From contig NZ_VFPU01000001.1 of assembly GCF_006716885.1 (NCBI RefSeq), positions 2,108,001-2,172,000 on the forward strand: 64,000 nucleotides of DNA, written 5' to 3'. The notes below the pieces were generated by a model that was not told the DNA's origin, did no database searches, and saw nothing but the letters and a program-made list of their open reading frames with translations. Made by a program: the position numbers and the translations under genes. Below, one piece after another: positions 27,154 to 35,961 of the stretch. Origin of the DNA: Ornithinimicrobium humiphilum. Lineage in GTDB: Bacteria > Actinomycetota > Actinomycetes > Actinomycetales > Dermatophilaceae. The first letter of the stretch is position 1; every line of letters begins with the position of its first letter.

Positions 27154-27924
27154 ATGACGGACACCTCCGGATCCCAGCGTGACCTGGGCAAGCCGCTCGT
27201 CGTGCTCGAGAACGTCAACAAGCACTTCGGCGACCTGCACGTCCTCAAGGACATCAACCTCACCGTCCACGAGGGCGAGGTGGTGGTGGTGATCGGCCCC
27301 TCGGGCTCGGGCAAGTCGACGCTGTGCCGCACCATCAACCGCCTCGAGAACTACGAGTCGGGCAACATCACGATCGGCGGCAGGGAGCTGCCCCACGAGG
27401 GCAAGGAGCTGGCCAAGCTCCGCGCCGACGTGGGCATGGTCTTCCAGTCGTTCAACCTGTTCTCCCACAAGACGATCCTCGAGAACGTCACGCTCGGACC
27501 GGTCAAGGTCCGCAAGATGAAGCCCGACGCCGCCAAGGAGCGCGCGATGGACCTGCTGAAGCGGGTCGGCGTGGACCACCAGGCCGAGAAGTACCCCGCC
27601 CAGCTCTCCGGCGGCCAGCAGCAGCGGGTGGCCATCGCCCGCTCGCTGGCGATGGAGCCGACCGTGATGCTCTTCGACGAGCCCACCTCGGCGCTCGACC
27701 CGGAGATGATCAACGAGGTCCTCGACGTCATGACCCGCCTGGCGCAGAGCGGCATGACGATGATCGTCGTCACCCACGAGATGGGCTTCGCCCGCAAGGC
27801 TGCCGACCGGGTCGTCTTCATGGCCGACGGCGCGATCGTGGAGGAGAACACCCCCGAGGAGTTCTTCACCAACCCCCAGAGCGCCAGGGCCAAGGACTTC
27901 CTGGCCAAGATCCTCACCCACTGA
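27154..27924 (+). CDS. gluA: glutamate/polar amino-acid ABC ATPase
   Basis: A 256-residue ATPase of the polar amino-acid uptake family. Walker [10 protein letters not shown] (about residue 47), signature LSGGQQQR, Walker [15 protein letters not shown] and the H-loop VVTHEMGF are all present. First gene of a four-gene operon with binding lipoprotein and two permeases in the gluABCD order of Corynebacterium. TAGTCT at 27141-27146 gives a leaderless ATG at 27154; an upstream in-frame start at 27097 lies before this promoter and is rejected. Confidence 0.93.
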   Translation: MTDTSGSQRDLGKPLVVLENVNKHFGDLHVLKDINLTVHEGEVVVVIGPSGSGKSTLCRTINRLENYESGNITIGGRELPHEGKELAKLRADVGMVFQSFNLFSHKTILENVTLGPVKVRKMKPDAAKERAMDLLKRVGVDHQAEKYPAQLSGGQQQRVAIARSLAMEPTVMLFDEPTSALDPEMINEVLDVMTRLAQSGMTMIVVTHEMGFARKAADRVVFMADGAIVEENTPEEFFTNPQSARAKDFLAKILTH

Positions 27925-27962
27925 GAACCCGAGAAATCCCCCCCACCAAGGAGACCCATCAG

Positions 27963-28802
27963 ATGAGAAGCACTTCCTTCCGCATCGCTGCGCTCGCCGC
28001 GGCCGCGGCCCTGACCCTGTCCGCCTGCGGGAGCGACTCCGGCGACGGAGAGGGCGCGGCCTCCGGCGACGGCGAGGGCCTGACCATCGGCATCAAGTTC
28101 GACCAGCCCGGCCTGGGCCTGAAGGACGGTGACACCTTCAAGGGCATGGACGTCGACGTCGCCAAGGCCGTCGCGGAGAAGCTGGGTGTCTCCGAGGACA
28201 AGATCACCTTCGTCGAGTCGCCGTCCCCGCAGCGCGAGCAGCTGCTCAAGACCGGCCAGGTCGACATGATCTTCGCGACCTACTCGATCACCGACAAGCG
28301 CAAGGAGGAGGTCTCCTTCGGCGGCCCGTACTTCATCGCGGGTCAGAGCCTCCTCGTCGGCGCGGACAGCGACATCACCGGCCTGGACGAGTCCCTCGAC
28401 GGCAAGCTGCTGTGCTCCGTCACCGGCTCGACCTCCGCCGAGAAGATCAAGGAGGAGATCCCCGGCGTCGAGCTGCAGGAGTACTCCACCTACTCCGAGT
28501 GCGCCGAGCAGGTCGCCAACGGCAGCCTGGACGCGCTGACCACCGACGACACCATCCTGGCGGGCTACGCCTCCCAGGAGGCCTACGCCGGCAAGCTCAA
28601 GCTGGTCGGTGGCACCTTCTCCGAGGAGAAGTACGGCGTCGGTCTGCCCAAGGGCTCCGAGCAGTGCGAGGAGATCAACGAGATCATCGCCGGCCTCTGG
28701 GAGGACGGCACGATGGAGCAGATCATCGCCGACAACCTCGGCGCCGCCGGTTACGAGATGAACACCGAGCTCAACCCGCCGGAGGCCGGCGGCAACTGCT
28801 GA
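27963..28802 (+). CDS. gluB: glutamate-binding lipoprotein of the ABC importer
   Basis: A 279-residue solute-binding protein family 3 member. Residues 1-21 are a lipoprotein signal ending LSAC; the mature domain has IGIKFDQPGLG and FKGMDVDVAKAVAEKLG near its start and FATYSITDKRKEEVSF in the ligand hinge, typical of glutamate/glutamine-binding proteins. Two extra cysteines (in LLCSVTG and YSECAEQ) could form a disulfide. AAGGAG precedes the ATG. A strong hairpin follows the gene, likely raising its yield above the permeases. Confidence 0.93.
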   Translation: MRSTSFRIAALAAAAALTLSACGSDSGDGEGAASGDGEGLTIGIKFDQPGLGLKDGDTFKGMDVDVAKAVAEKLGVSEDKITFVESPSPQREQLLKTGQVDMIFATYSITDKRKEEVSFGGPYFIAGQSLLVGADSDITGLDESLDGKLLCSVTGSTSAEKIKEEIPGVELQEYSTYSECAEQVANGSLDALTTDDTILAGYASQEAYAGKLKLVGGTFSEEKYGVGLPKGSEQCEEINEIIAGLWEDGTMEQIIADNLGAAGYEMNTELNPPEAGGNC

Positions 28803-28836
28803 GTCGGCTCCCCGACCCAGCCCGCTCAACCTGACA

Positions 28837-28873
28837 CCGGCGGGTATGCCGTGAGCCACGGCATACCCGCCGG
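28837..28873. terminator. 17-bp hairpin between gluB and gluC
   Basis: 28837-28853 pairs perfectly with 28857-28873 around AGC. The arms are two inverted copies of the window's recurring GGTATGCCG motif within CCGGCGGGTATGCCGTG. As it lies inside an operon it probably acts as an attenuator or 3' stabiliser for gluB mRNA. Confidence 0.7.
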
Positions 28874-28896
28874 GGTCCCATCAGCACGGGAGTCCC

Positions 28897-29580
28897 ATGC
28901 AGACCATCTTCGAGGACTTCGGCCTCCTCGCCGCCTTCTGGATGACGCTCCGCCTGACCTTCTGGTCGGCGATCTTCTCGTTGATCCTCGGCACCATCGT
29001 GGCCGTCATGCGCCTGTCCCCCGTCGGCATCATGCGCCGCGCGGGCACGGCCTACGTGACCCTGCTGCGCAACACCCCGCTCACGCTCATCATCATCTTC
29101 TGCAGCATCGGGCTGTGGGCCCAGCTGGGCATCGAGCTGGCCTCCCGTGACGCCCCCGGTGGCTTCATCACCACCAACAACATCCGGCTGGCCATCTTGG
29201 GCCTGTCCGTCTACCACGCCGCCTTCGTGTGCGAGGCGATCCGCTCGGGCGTCAACACGATCCCGCTCGGCCAGGCCGAGGCCGCCCGCTCGATCGGGCT
29301 CACCTTCGGGCAGAGCCTGACCCAGATCATCCTGCCGCAGGCCTTCCGCGGGGCGATCACGCCGCTGGGCAACACCCTCATCGCGCTGACGAAGAACACC
29401 ACGATCGCCGCGGCGATCGGCGTCGCGGAGACCGCGCTGCTCATGCGCAACGTCGCAGAGTTCGACCCCGGGTTGCTGTGGACGGCGTTCATCCTGGTCG
29501 CGGCCGGCTTCGTGCTCATCACGCTGCCGACGGGTCTGCTGACCTCCTACTTCGCGCACCGTCTGGCGGTGAAGCGATGA
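28897..29580 (+). CDS. gluC: amino-acid ABC permease
   Basis: A 227-residue His/Glu/Gln/Arg-type permease with five spans and the EAA loop in GQAEAARSIGLTFGQSLTQI before an ILPQAFRGAITPLGN segment that contacts the ATPase. Its stop overlaps the gluD start as ATGA. Imports glutamate or a related amino acid together with the other three subunits. Confidence 0.93.
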   Translation: MQTIFEDFGLLAAFWMTLRLTFWSAIFSLILGTIVAVMRLSPVGIMRRAGTAYVTLLRNTPLTLIIIFCSIGLWAQLGIELASRDAPGGFITTNNIRLAILGLSVYHAAFVCEAIRSGVNTIPLGQAEAARSIGLTFGQSLTQIILPQAFRGAITPLGNTLIALTKNTTIAAAIGVAETALLMRNVAEFDPGLLWTAFILVAAGFVLITLPTGLLTSYFAHRLAVKR

Positions 29581-30548
29581 GCGCCGAGGCCAGCGTCCTG
29601 TTCGACCTCCCCGGCCCGAGGGCCCGGGTGCGTCACCGCATCTTCGCCGTCGTCGGCGGTCTCGTCCTGCTCGCCATCCTCGCGTGGATCCTCATGCGGA
29701 TGGACGCCAAGGGCCAGCTGGATCCCACCAAGTGGAGCAAGGCGATCTCCTGGGACGCCTGGCGCTACTACCTGCTGCCCGGCCTCCGGGCGACGCTGAC
29801 CGCGGCCGTCCTGGCGATCGTCATCTCGACGGTACTGGCCCTGGGTCTCGCCCTGGCCCGCATGTCCGAGATCTTCGTCCTGAGGTGGGCCGCGACGATC
29901 TTCGTGGAGTTCTTCCGCGGCGTGCCGGTCCTCATCATGATGCTGTTCACCTTCTACTTCCTGGTCGCCGTCGGATGGCTGCCGGACAGCGTCAACCCGC
30001 TCGTCGGCACCGTGGTGGGCCTCGTGGCCTACAACTCCTCGGTGCTGGCGGAGGTCATCCGCAACGGCGTCGCGTCGCTGCCGAAGGGCCAACGCGAGGC
30101 CGGCCTGTCGATCGGCCTCTCCCCCGGCCAGACCCGGCGCATGATCCTGGTGCCGCAGTCGCTGACGGCCATGCTCCCCAGCCTGGTGAGCCAGGTCATC
30201 GTCATCACCAAGGACTCGGCGCTCGGGTTCATGATCCTCTACCCCGAGCTGGTCACGGCCGCGCGCAACGTCGGCTCCTGGGCCGGCGCACCCTTCCAGG
30301 CCTATGTCGTCGCGGCGGCCGTCTTCATCGCCGTCAACTACGGCATCGAGCGGGCGGCCCGCTGGGTCGAGGCGCGCCAGCGCCGCCGGGCCCGCTCGGC
30401 CGGAGGTGTCGTGCACGCCGAGACCGCGACGCTGGGCGCCGGTCTGGTCGACGGGGCCCAGGTCATGGAGGACGCCCAGGGCCACGTCCACACCAACCTC
30501 GAGGACGACGTCTCCCGCGCTGCCCGACAGGACCGCACCCCGCGCTAG
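29577..30548 (+). CDS. gluD: amino-acid ABC permease, second subunit
   Basis: A 323-residue permease with an EAA loop in KGQREAGLSIGLSPGQTRRM. An extended soluble N-terminus of about 25 residues and a C-terminal tail of about 60 hydrophilic residues make it longer than gluC, as in corynebacterial GluD. ATGA overlap with gluC. Last gene before a double hairpin. Confidence 0.93.
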   Translation: MSAEASVLFDLPGPRARVRHRIFAVVGGLVLLAILAWILMRMDAKGQLDPTKWSKAISWDAWRYYLLPGLRATLTAAVLAIVISTVLALGLALARMSEIFVLRWAATIFVEFFRGVPVLIMMLFTFYFLVAVGWLPDSVNPLVGTVVGLVAYNSSVLAEVIRNGVASLPKGQREAGLSIGLSPGQTRRMILVPQSLTAMLPSLVSQVIVITKDSALGFMILYPELVTAARNVGSWAGAPFQAYVVAAAVFIAVNYGIERAARWVEARQRRRARSAGGVVHAETATLGAGLVDGAQVMEDAQGHVHTNLEDDVSRAARQDRTPR

Positions 30549-30572
30549 CTCGCGGGCGTTCCGCCCACGGAT

Positions 30573-30610
30573 CGACGTAGGCCCGGCACGTTCGTGCCGG
30601 GCCTACGTCG
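30573..30610. terminator. 18-bp hairpin after gluD
   Basis: 30573-30590 is perfectly complementary to 30593-30610 (arm CGACGTAGGCCCGGCACG) with a TT centre. It sits 25 bases after gluD. Confidence 0.75.
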
Positions 30611-30642
30611 TGCTGCAAGGGTCTCCTGCGGCCCAGGCATGA

Positions 30643-30676
30643 CGAAGGGCCCGGCACGTGCGTGCCGGGCCCTTCG
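30643..30676. terminator. 16-bp hairpin before tRNA-Asn
   Basis: 30643-30658 pairs perfectly with 30661-30676 (arm CGAAGGGCCCGGCACG, TG centre). It shares the GGCCCGGCACG core with the hairpin at 30573-30610 and lies eight bases beyond the tRNA-Asn 3' end, so it probably ends tRNA transcription from the other side. Confidence 0.75.
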
Positions 30677-30683
30677 AGAAACG

Positions 30684-30756
30684 CTCCCCCGGTTGGACTC
30701 GAACCAACAACCTGCCGGTTAACAGCCGGCTGCTCTGCCAATTGAGCTACAGGGGA
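30684..30756 (-). tRNA. tRNA-Asn (anticodon GTT)
   Basis: Acceptor TCCCCTG/CGGGGGA with discriminator G, anticodon loop CTGTTAA (GTT), T arm GTTGG-TTCGAGT-CCAAC. CCA is not encoded. A TACAGT -10-like box on the minus strand (complement of 30774-30779) lies upstream. Confidence 0.95.
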
Positions 30757-30818
30757 ATGCTTGGCGAGGACAGACTGTAGCAGTCCGTCCGCCGGTAAAA
30801 AAATCGCCCCCCGGGCCC

Positions 30819-31394
30819 TCAGTCGAGAGGGTCGACGGGGTCCATCCCGGCCTGCTCGCGCAGCTCGCGACGAGCCGCGAGGACCTGCTCCGCGAGCTCC
30901 TCGTCGTCGGCCCGCGACCCCCGTCCGAGCAGCACCTGCTCCTGCAGCTCGCGGGTGCGCAGGTCGGTGCGGAGGCTCACGCGGGCGGTGCGGCGGGGGC
31001 CCAGGTCGACCTCGCGCGTGAGGACCACGCTGGCGGTCGTCCGGTCGCGGAAGACCTCGGGGACCTTCCCCGGGCCGGTCTGCCGCTGCAGCACCCACTG
31101 ACGGCCGTCGAGGCCGTCGACGAAGAGCACCGAGAGCGCCCAGCTGTCAGGGTTCCAGGAGCCGGTGTCGACCTCGTGCCAGGCGCGCTCCAGGACCGTC
31201 CCGCCGTCGACCGTGCGCTCCAGCAGGCGCCAGGTGGTGAGCACCAGCCAGTGGCCGTTGCCGTCCTCCCGCGCGGTCGCCAGGACCTGCTCCCCGCGGC
31301 CCAGCTCGGGCAGCGCGACGCGCGGCACGTCACCCGGGCGCCCCTCGGGCGGGGGCACCTCGGGTCCGATGACCCGCTTCTTCCACAAGCGCAT
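30819..31394 (-). CDS. conserved hypothetical protein next to dnaG
   Basis: A 191-residue soluble protein with no recognised domain. It has a charged start (MRLWKKRVIG), a middle beta-rich stretch (HWLVLTTWRLLERTV) and a C-terminal helical part rich in Glu/Arg/Leu. It starts directly after the dnaG stop with no spacer, implying coupled translation. A run of seven T on its strand follows the stop and may aid termination. Confidence 0.75.
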   Translation of the reverse strand: MRLWKKRVIGPEVPPPEGRPGDVPRVALPELGRGEQVLATAREDGNGHWLVLTTWRLLERTVDGGTVLERAWHEVDTGSWNPDSWALSVLFVDGLDGRQWVLQRQTGPGKVPEVFRDRTTASVVLTREVDLGPRRTARVSLRTDLRTRELQEQVLLGRGSRADDEELAEQVLAARRELREQAGMDPVDPLD

Positions 31395-33329
31395 TCAGCT
31401 CATCCTGTCTCGAAGGGCGGCCCGCTCGCGCTGCAGCGCCATGAGTTCCTCGTCCAGCTGCCGGGTCTGCGGTGCGCCCGGGGGGTGGCGCTGCAGCTCG
31501 CCCAGCGTCGTGGCGATCCGTTGCTCGAGGCTGGCCAGCCGCACCCGGAGCACCAGGGAGTCGACATAGGCCTCGGACGGCATACCCGACGCGGGGTCGA
31601 GCTTGGTCGGCAACGGCGCCACCGCGAGCTCGAGCACCAGCGGGTGCACCACGGGCGGCGTCTGGGCCAGGACGACCTGGTTCCAGGCCGTCGCGCTCAT
31701 GCTGGCCGCCGCACGGACTCCCCCGGCCTGCTGCAGCGCGTGCCAGATCGCGCGGTGCATCGGCGCCCGCAGCTGCTCCGGGGGCAGCTCGTCCATGTCC
31801 TCGGCGACGATCGCGAGGGGATACTGCAGCGCCACCTGGAGCAGGTTGCGCTCGGCCATCTGCACCGGGTCGGTGAGGTCGGGTCGCGGGATCGACACAC
31901 CCTGCGGAGGTATGCCGTTGCCGTCGGGCCGCCGCTCCCCCGCCGCCTCCTCGCGTCGCTGGCCAGGCTCCGGGCGGGCCGGCGCCGAGGCCGCCCGGGC
32001 GACCTCGGCACCCAGGGCCGCCGGGTCGACGCCCATCCAGCCGGCGACGTCACGGACATACTCGGGACGCAGCGTGCGGTCCTTGACCTTCGCCAGGATC
32101 GTCGCGACCGCGCGCATCGCCTGGACCCGCTCGGAGGCCAGGGACAGGTCGTAGGGGCGCAGCGTCGTGCGCACGGCGAACTCGAACATCGGTCGGGCGC
32201 TCTCGACGAGGCCCTGGACCGCCTCGGGGCCGCCGCTGAGCCACAGGTCGTTGGGGTCCTTGCCGTCCTCGGCCACGGCGACGAAGGACTGCGCCACCCA
32301 GCGCTGGTCCTGCTCGAAGGCCTTCATCGCGGCCTTCTGCCCCGCGGCGTCGCCGTCGAAGGTGAAGATGACGCGAGCCGGTGCCTGACCGGCCTCGTCG
32401 CGCAGGATGCGGCGCAGGATCGTGATGTGGTCGGCGGCGAAGGCCGTGCCACAGGTCGCGACGGCGGTCGTCACGCCGGACAGGTGGGCGGCCATGACGT
32501 CGGTGTAGCCCTCGACCACGACGGCCCGGCGCTCGGCCGCGATCGACTTCTTGGCCAGGTCGAGGCCGTAGAGCACCGAGGTCTTGCGGTAGATCGGAGT
32601 CTCGGCGGTGTTGAGGTACTTGGCCGCGATGCGGTCGTCGTCGTAGAGCCGTCGCGCACCGAAGCCGACCGTGTCGCCCGCGATCGAGCGGATCGGCCAC
32701 ATGACCCGACCACGGAAGCGGTCGTAGAGGCCCCGGCCCTTGCCCGCCAGCCCGCCGGTGACGAGCTCCTCCTCGGTGAACCCCTTGGACCGCAGGTGCG
32801 CGACGAGCGCCTCGCCGCCGTTGGGGGCGTAGCCGACCATGAAGCGGGTGCAGTCGTCGGCGCCGAAACCCTTGGCACGCATGAAGTCCCGGGCGGCCCG
32901 TCCCTCGGGGCTGCGCAGCAGCGCCTCGTGGTAGAACTCCTCGGCCACCCGATGAGCCTCCATGAGGCGGGTGCGCTGCCCCGTCGGGACCGACGGGCCC
33001 TGGTCGCCCCGGCCACCGCCGCTCTCGTCGTAGCGCAGCGCGATCCCGAGCCGGTCGGCGAGCCGCTCGACCGACTCGGAGAAGGTCAGGTGATCGATCT
33101 TCTGCACGAAGTCGAGCACGTCGCCACCCTCGCCGCAGCCGAAGCAGTGGAAGTAGCCGACCGCGGGACGCACCGTGAAGGACGGGGTCTTCTCGTCATG
33201 GAAGGGGCACAACCCTTTGAGGGTGCCGACGCCACCGCCGCGCAGGTTGACGTGCTCGCGCACGACGTCCTCGATCGAGGCGCGCTCCTTGACGGTCTGG
33301 ACGTCCTCGGGCTTGATCCGTCGTGCCAC
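31395..33329 (-). CDS. dnaG: DNA primase
   Basis: A 644-residue primase that makes RNA primers at the replication fork. The CHC2 zinc finger is CPFHDEKTPSF with FHCFGCGEGGD (residues 41-70), the TOPRIM fold has VVVEGYTDVMA near 265 and a later FTFDGDAAG motif, and the C-terminal third would bind DnaB. GTG 33329 is chosen over GTG 33335 because AGGAGG is at the right spacing for the inner codon and MARRIKPEDV is the expected start. Confidence 0.96.
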   Translation of the reverse strand: MARRIKPEDVQTVKERASIEDVVREHVNLRGGGVGTLKGLCPFHDEKTPSFTVRPAVGYFHCFGCGEGGDVLDFVQKIDHLTFSESVERLADRLGIALRYDESGGGRGDQGPSVPTGQRTRLMEAHRVAEEFYHEALLRSPEGRAARDFMRAKGFGADDCTRFMVGYAPNGGEALVAHLRSKGFTEEELVTGGLAGKGRGLYDRFRGRVMWPIRSIAGDTVGFGARRLYDDDRIAAKYLNTAETPIYRKTSVLYGLDLAKKSIAAERRAVVVEGYTDVMAAHLSGVTTAVATCGTAFAADHITILRRILRDEAGQAPARVIFTFDGDAAGQKAAMKAFEQDQRWVAQSFVAVAEDGKDPNDLWLSGGPEAVQGLVESARPMFEFAVRTTLRPYDLSLASERVQAMRAVATILAKVKDRTLRPEYVRDVAGWMGVDPAALGAEVARAASAPARPEPGQRREEAAGERRPDGNGIPPQGVSIPRPDLTDPVQMAERNLLQVALQYPLAIVAEDMDELPPEQLRAPMHRAIWHALQQAGGVRAAASMSATAWNQVVLAQTPPVVHPLVLELAVAPLPTKLDPASGMPSEAYVDSLVLRVRLASLEQRIATTLGELQRHPPGAPQTRQLDEELMALQRERAALRDRMS

Positions 33330-33484
33330 GCGCACCTCCTGACCGAAGGAAATCGGGTTGTGGGAAGGAGTCTAGGTCGGTCAGTGTTATGCCATCGCCA
33401 TCCGCCCACTCCTGTGGGTCGTCGAGGTGCCCCGTCGAGGCGCAACGGCGATGAGTCAGCCCGAGAGCAGAGGTCCAAACCGTC

Positions 33485-34987
33485 ATGCAGGAACGCCTTC
33501 CCTCCAGCACCACGACCGTGCTGCGGACGCTGGTGGTCGCCGCCTTCGTCGTCATCCTCAACGAGACGCTGCTCGTCAACGCGCTGCCGCAGCTGATGGA
33601 GAGCCTCGACATCGACGAGCGCGCCGCGCAGTGGCTCACGACCGGCTTCATGCTGACCCTCGCGGTGGTCATCCCGACCACCGGCTGGCTGCTCAAGCGG
33701 CTCGGGGTGCGCTCGGCCTACCGGCTGGCGATGGTGCTCTTCCTGCTCGGCACGACGGCGGCCGCGCTGGCCCCGACCTTCCCGCTGCTGCTCGCCGGCC
33801 GGGTCGTCCAGGCCAGCGGCACGGCGATCATGATGCCGCTGCTCATGACCACGCTCATGGAGCTCGTCCCACCGCACACCCGCGGCCGCGTCATGGGCAA
33901 CGTCACGCTGACCATCGCGGTCGCCCCGGCGCTCGGCCCGGCCGTGTCCGGCGTGGTCCTGCAGTGGCTGGAGTGGCGCTGGCTGTTCGGCCTGGTGCTG
34001 CCCATCGCGCTCGTGGTGACCCTGGTGGGCCTGCGCGCGCTCAAGGCCGCCGAGGTCTCCGACCCCACCGGCCCGCGCCCCCGCCTGGACGCCCTCAGCG
34101 TCCTCCTGACCGCAGTCGGCTTCGGCTTCCTCGTCTACGGCCTGGCGGAGGCCGGTGGCGAGAGCGGCGCGGGCGCCAACCCGTTCGTCGCCCCGTGGAT
34201 CGCGCTGCTCGTGGGCGCGGCCGGCCTGGCGCTGTTCGTCTGGCGCCAGCTGGCGCTCCAGCGCTCCGGCTCGCCGCTGCTCGACCTGCGCGTCCTGCGC
34301 CGTGGCCAGTACACCGTCGCGCTCCTGCTCGGCTCGGTCGCCTTCATGAGCATGATGGGCCTGATGATCCTGCTGCCCCTCTACCTGCAGCAGGTCCGCG
34401 GGCTCTCGGTGCTGCAGGCCGGTCTGCTGCTCATGCCGGGCGGCCTGATCATGGGTCTGCTCGGCCCGCAGGTCGGCCGGTGGTTCGACAAGGTCGGCGG
34501 GCGCCCGCTCGTCGTGCCCGGCGCGCTCGTGCTGCTGGTCTCCCTCTGCGGGATGGCGGCCGCCACGCTCTTCGCGCCGTGGTGGCCCTTCCTGGTCGGC
34601 CACGTCACGGCCAGCGTGGGCCTCGCGCTCATGATGACCCCGGCCTTCACCGGTGGACTCGGGGCGCTGCCGCCGTCGCTGTACTCCTTCGGGAGCGCGC
34701 TGCTCGGCACCGTCCAGCAGGTCGCGGCCGCGATCGGCACGGCGATGGCGATCGCGGTCCTCTCGTGGCGCCAGGGCAACCTGCTCGGTGACGGCGCGAC
34801 GGCGGACAGCGCCCTCGACGGTGGCGTCCGCGCGGCGCTGATGGTCGGGATCGGGCTGGGCGTCGTGGTGGTCGTCATCTCGACCTTCGTGCGGTCCGCC
34901 CCCGGGCGTGAGGTCGCCGAGCCCGGGGCCGAACCCGCCGGGCCCACCGTGTCCGACGAGCCGGAGCTGTCGACGCACTCTCGCTAG
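33485..34987 (+). CDS. MFS exporter, DHA2/EmrB type
   Basis: A 500-residue major facilitator with 14 predicted spans. Motif A-like GWLLKRLGVRSAYR follows the second span and the FLLGTTAAALAPTF and GRVVQASGTAIMMPLL stretches match DHA2 drug:proton antiporters. It likely exports hydrophobic drugs or metabolites; substrate unknown. No regulator gene is adjacent. The ATG has a weak AGAGG upstream. Confidence 0.9.
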   Translation: MQERLPSSTTTVLRTLVVAAFVVILNETLLVNALPQLMESLDIDERAAQWLTTGFMLTLAVVIPTTGWLLKRLGVRSAYRLAMVLFLLGTTAAALAPTFPLLLAGRVVQASGTAIMMPLLMTTLMELVPPHTRGRVMGNVTLTIAVAPALGPAVSGVVLQWLEWRWLFGLVLPIALVVTLVGLRALKAAEVSDPTGPRPRLDALSVLLTAVGFGFLVYGLAEAGGESGAGANPFVAPWIALLVGAAGLALFVWRQLALQRSGSPLLDLRVLRRGQYTVALLLGSVAFMSMMGLMILLPLYLQQVRGLSVLQAGLLLMPGGLIMGLLGPQVGRWFDKVGGRPLVVPGALVLLVSLCGMAAATLFAPWWPFLVGHVTASVGLALMMTPAFTGGLGALPPSLYSFGSALLGTVQQVAAAIGTAMAIAVLSWRQGNLLGDGATADSALDGGVRAALMVGIGLGVVVVVISTFVRSAPGREVAEPGAEPAGPTVSDEPELSTHSR

Positions 34988-34995
34988 GGTGAGGC

Positions 34996-35955
34996 ATGGC
35001 CTCGTCCAGCACGCCGGCGACGGAGGTCGAGGTCGGGGGACGCACGGTCCGGATCAGCAATCCTGACCGGGTCTACTTCCCCGACCTCGGCCTCACGAAG
35101 CTCGACCTCGTCCACTACTACCTGTCGGTGGGCGACGGCATCGTCAACGCCCTGCGCGAGCGACCGTGCATGATGCACCGCTTCCCCGACGGCACCGCCG
35201 GCGAGCGCGTCCACCAGAAGCGGCTGCCCCGCGGGGCCCCGGACTGGATGGAGACGGTGCACGTCACCTTCCCGCGCTGGAACCGCACCGCCGACGAGCT
35301 CTGCGTCACCGAGCTCGCCCACGTCGTCTGGGCAGTGCAGATGTCGACCGTGGAGTTCCACCCCTGGAACAGCCGCCGCGGCCACGTGGAGCAGCCCGAC
35401 GAGTGGCGCATCGACCTCGACCCGGGTGACGAGTGCGACTTCGCCACCGTGCGCCGCGTCTGCGGCGTCGCCAAAGAGGTGCTCGACGAGCTGGGGGCCG
35501 TCGGCTGGCCCAAGACGACCGGCAGCAAGGGCATCCACGTCTACGTGCGGATCCCCCCGGATCACGGCTTCGGGGACGTCCGCCGGGCCGCTCTGGCCTT
35601 CGCCCGCGAGGTGGAGCGCCGCACCGACGAGGCGACCACGACGTGGTGGCGCAAGGACCGCGACCCGGCCAAGGTCTTCGTGGACTTCAACCAGAACGCC
35701 CGCGATCACACCATCGCCGCCGCCTACTCGGTCCGTGCCACCCCGGACGCCCGCGTCTCCGCCCCGCTCACCTGGGACGAGGTGCCGGACTGCGACCCGG
35801 CCGACTTCACGATGCTGACGATGCCGGGCCGCTACGCCGAGGTCGGCGACCTCCACGCCGGCATCGACGACGCGGTCTTCGCCATCGCGCCGCTGCTCGA
35901 GTGGGCCGACCGTGACGAGGCCGAGGGCCATGACGCCCCGCCCGAGGAGGTCTGA
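34996..35955 (+). CDS. stand-alone LigD-type polymerase (AEP)
   Basis: A 319-residue archaeo-eukaryotic primase-polymerase of the LigD-Pol family. The metal-binding DLDPGD is at about 136-141, the conserved GSKGIHVYVRI near 176, and the third acidic site is in VFVDFNQNARDHT. Ligase and nuclease domains of full LigD are absent and no Ku gene is nearby, so it resembles mycobacterial PolD-type gap-filling polymerases. It can insert ribonucleotides or deoxynucleotides at breaks and gaps. TAGGGT at 34985-34990 gives a leaderless ATG. It converges with the META/AMIN-like gene with six bases between stops. Confidence 0.9.
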   Translation: MASSSTPATEVEVGGRTVRISNPDRVYFPDLGLTKLDLVHYYLSVGDGIVNALRERPCMMHRFPDGTAGERVHQKRLPRGAPDWMETVHVTFPRWNRTADELCVTELAHVVWAVQMSTVEFHPWNSRRGHVEQPDEWRIDLDPGDECDFATVRRVCGVAKEVLDELGAVGWPKTTGSKGIHVYVRIPPDHGFGDVRRAALAFAREVERRTDEATTTWWRKDRDPAKVFVDFNQNARDHTIAAAYSVRATPDARVSAPLTWDEVPDCDPADFTMLTMPGRYAEVGDLHAGIDDAVFAIAPLLEWADRDEAEGHDAPPEEV

Positions 35956-35961
35956 CCCATC

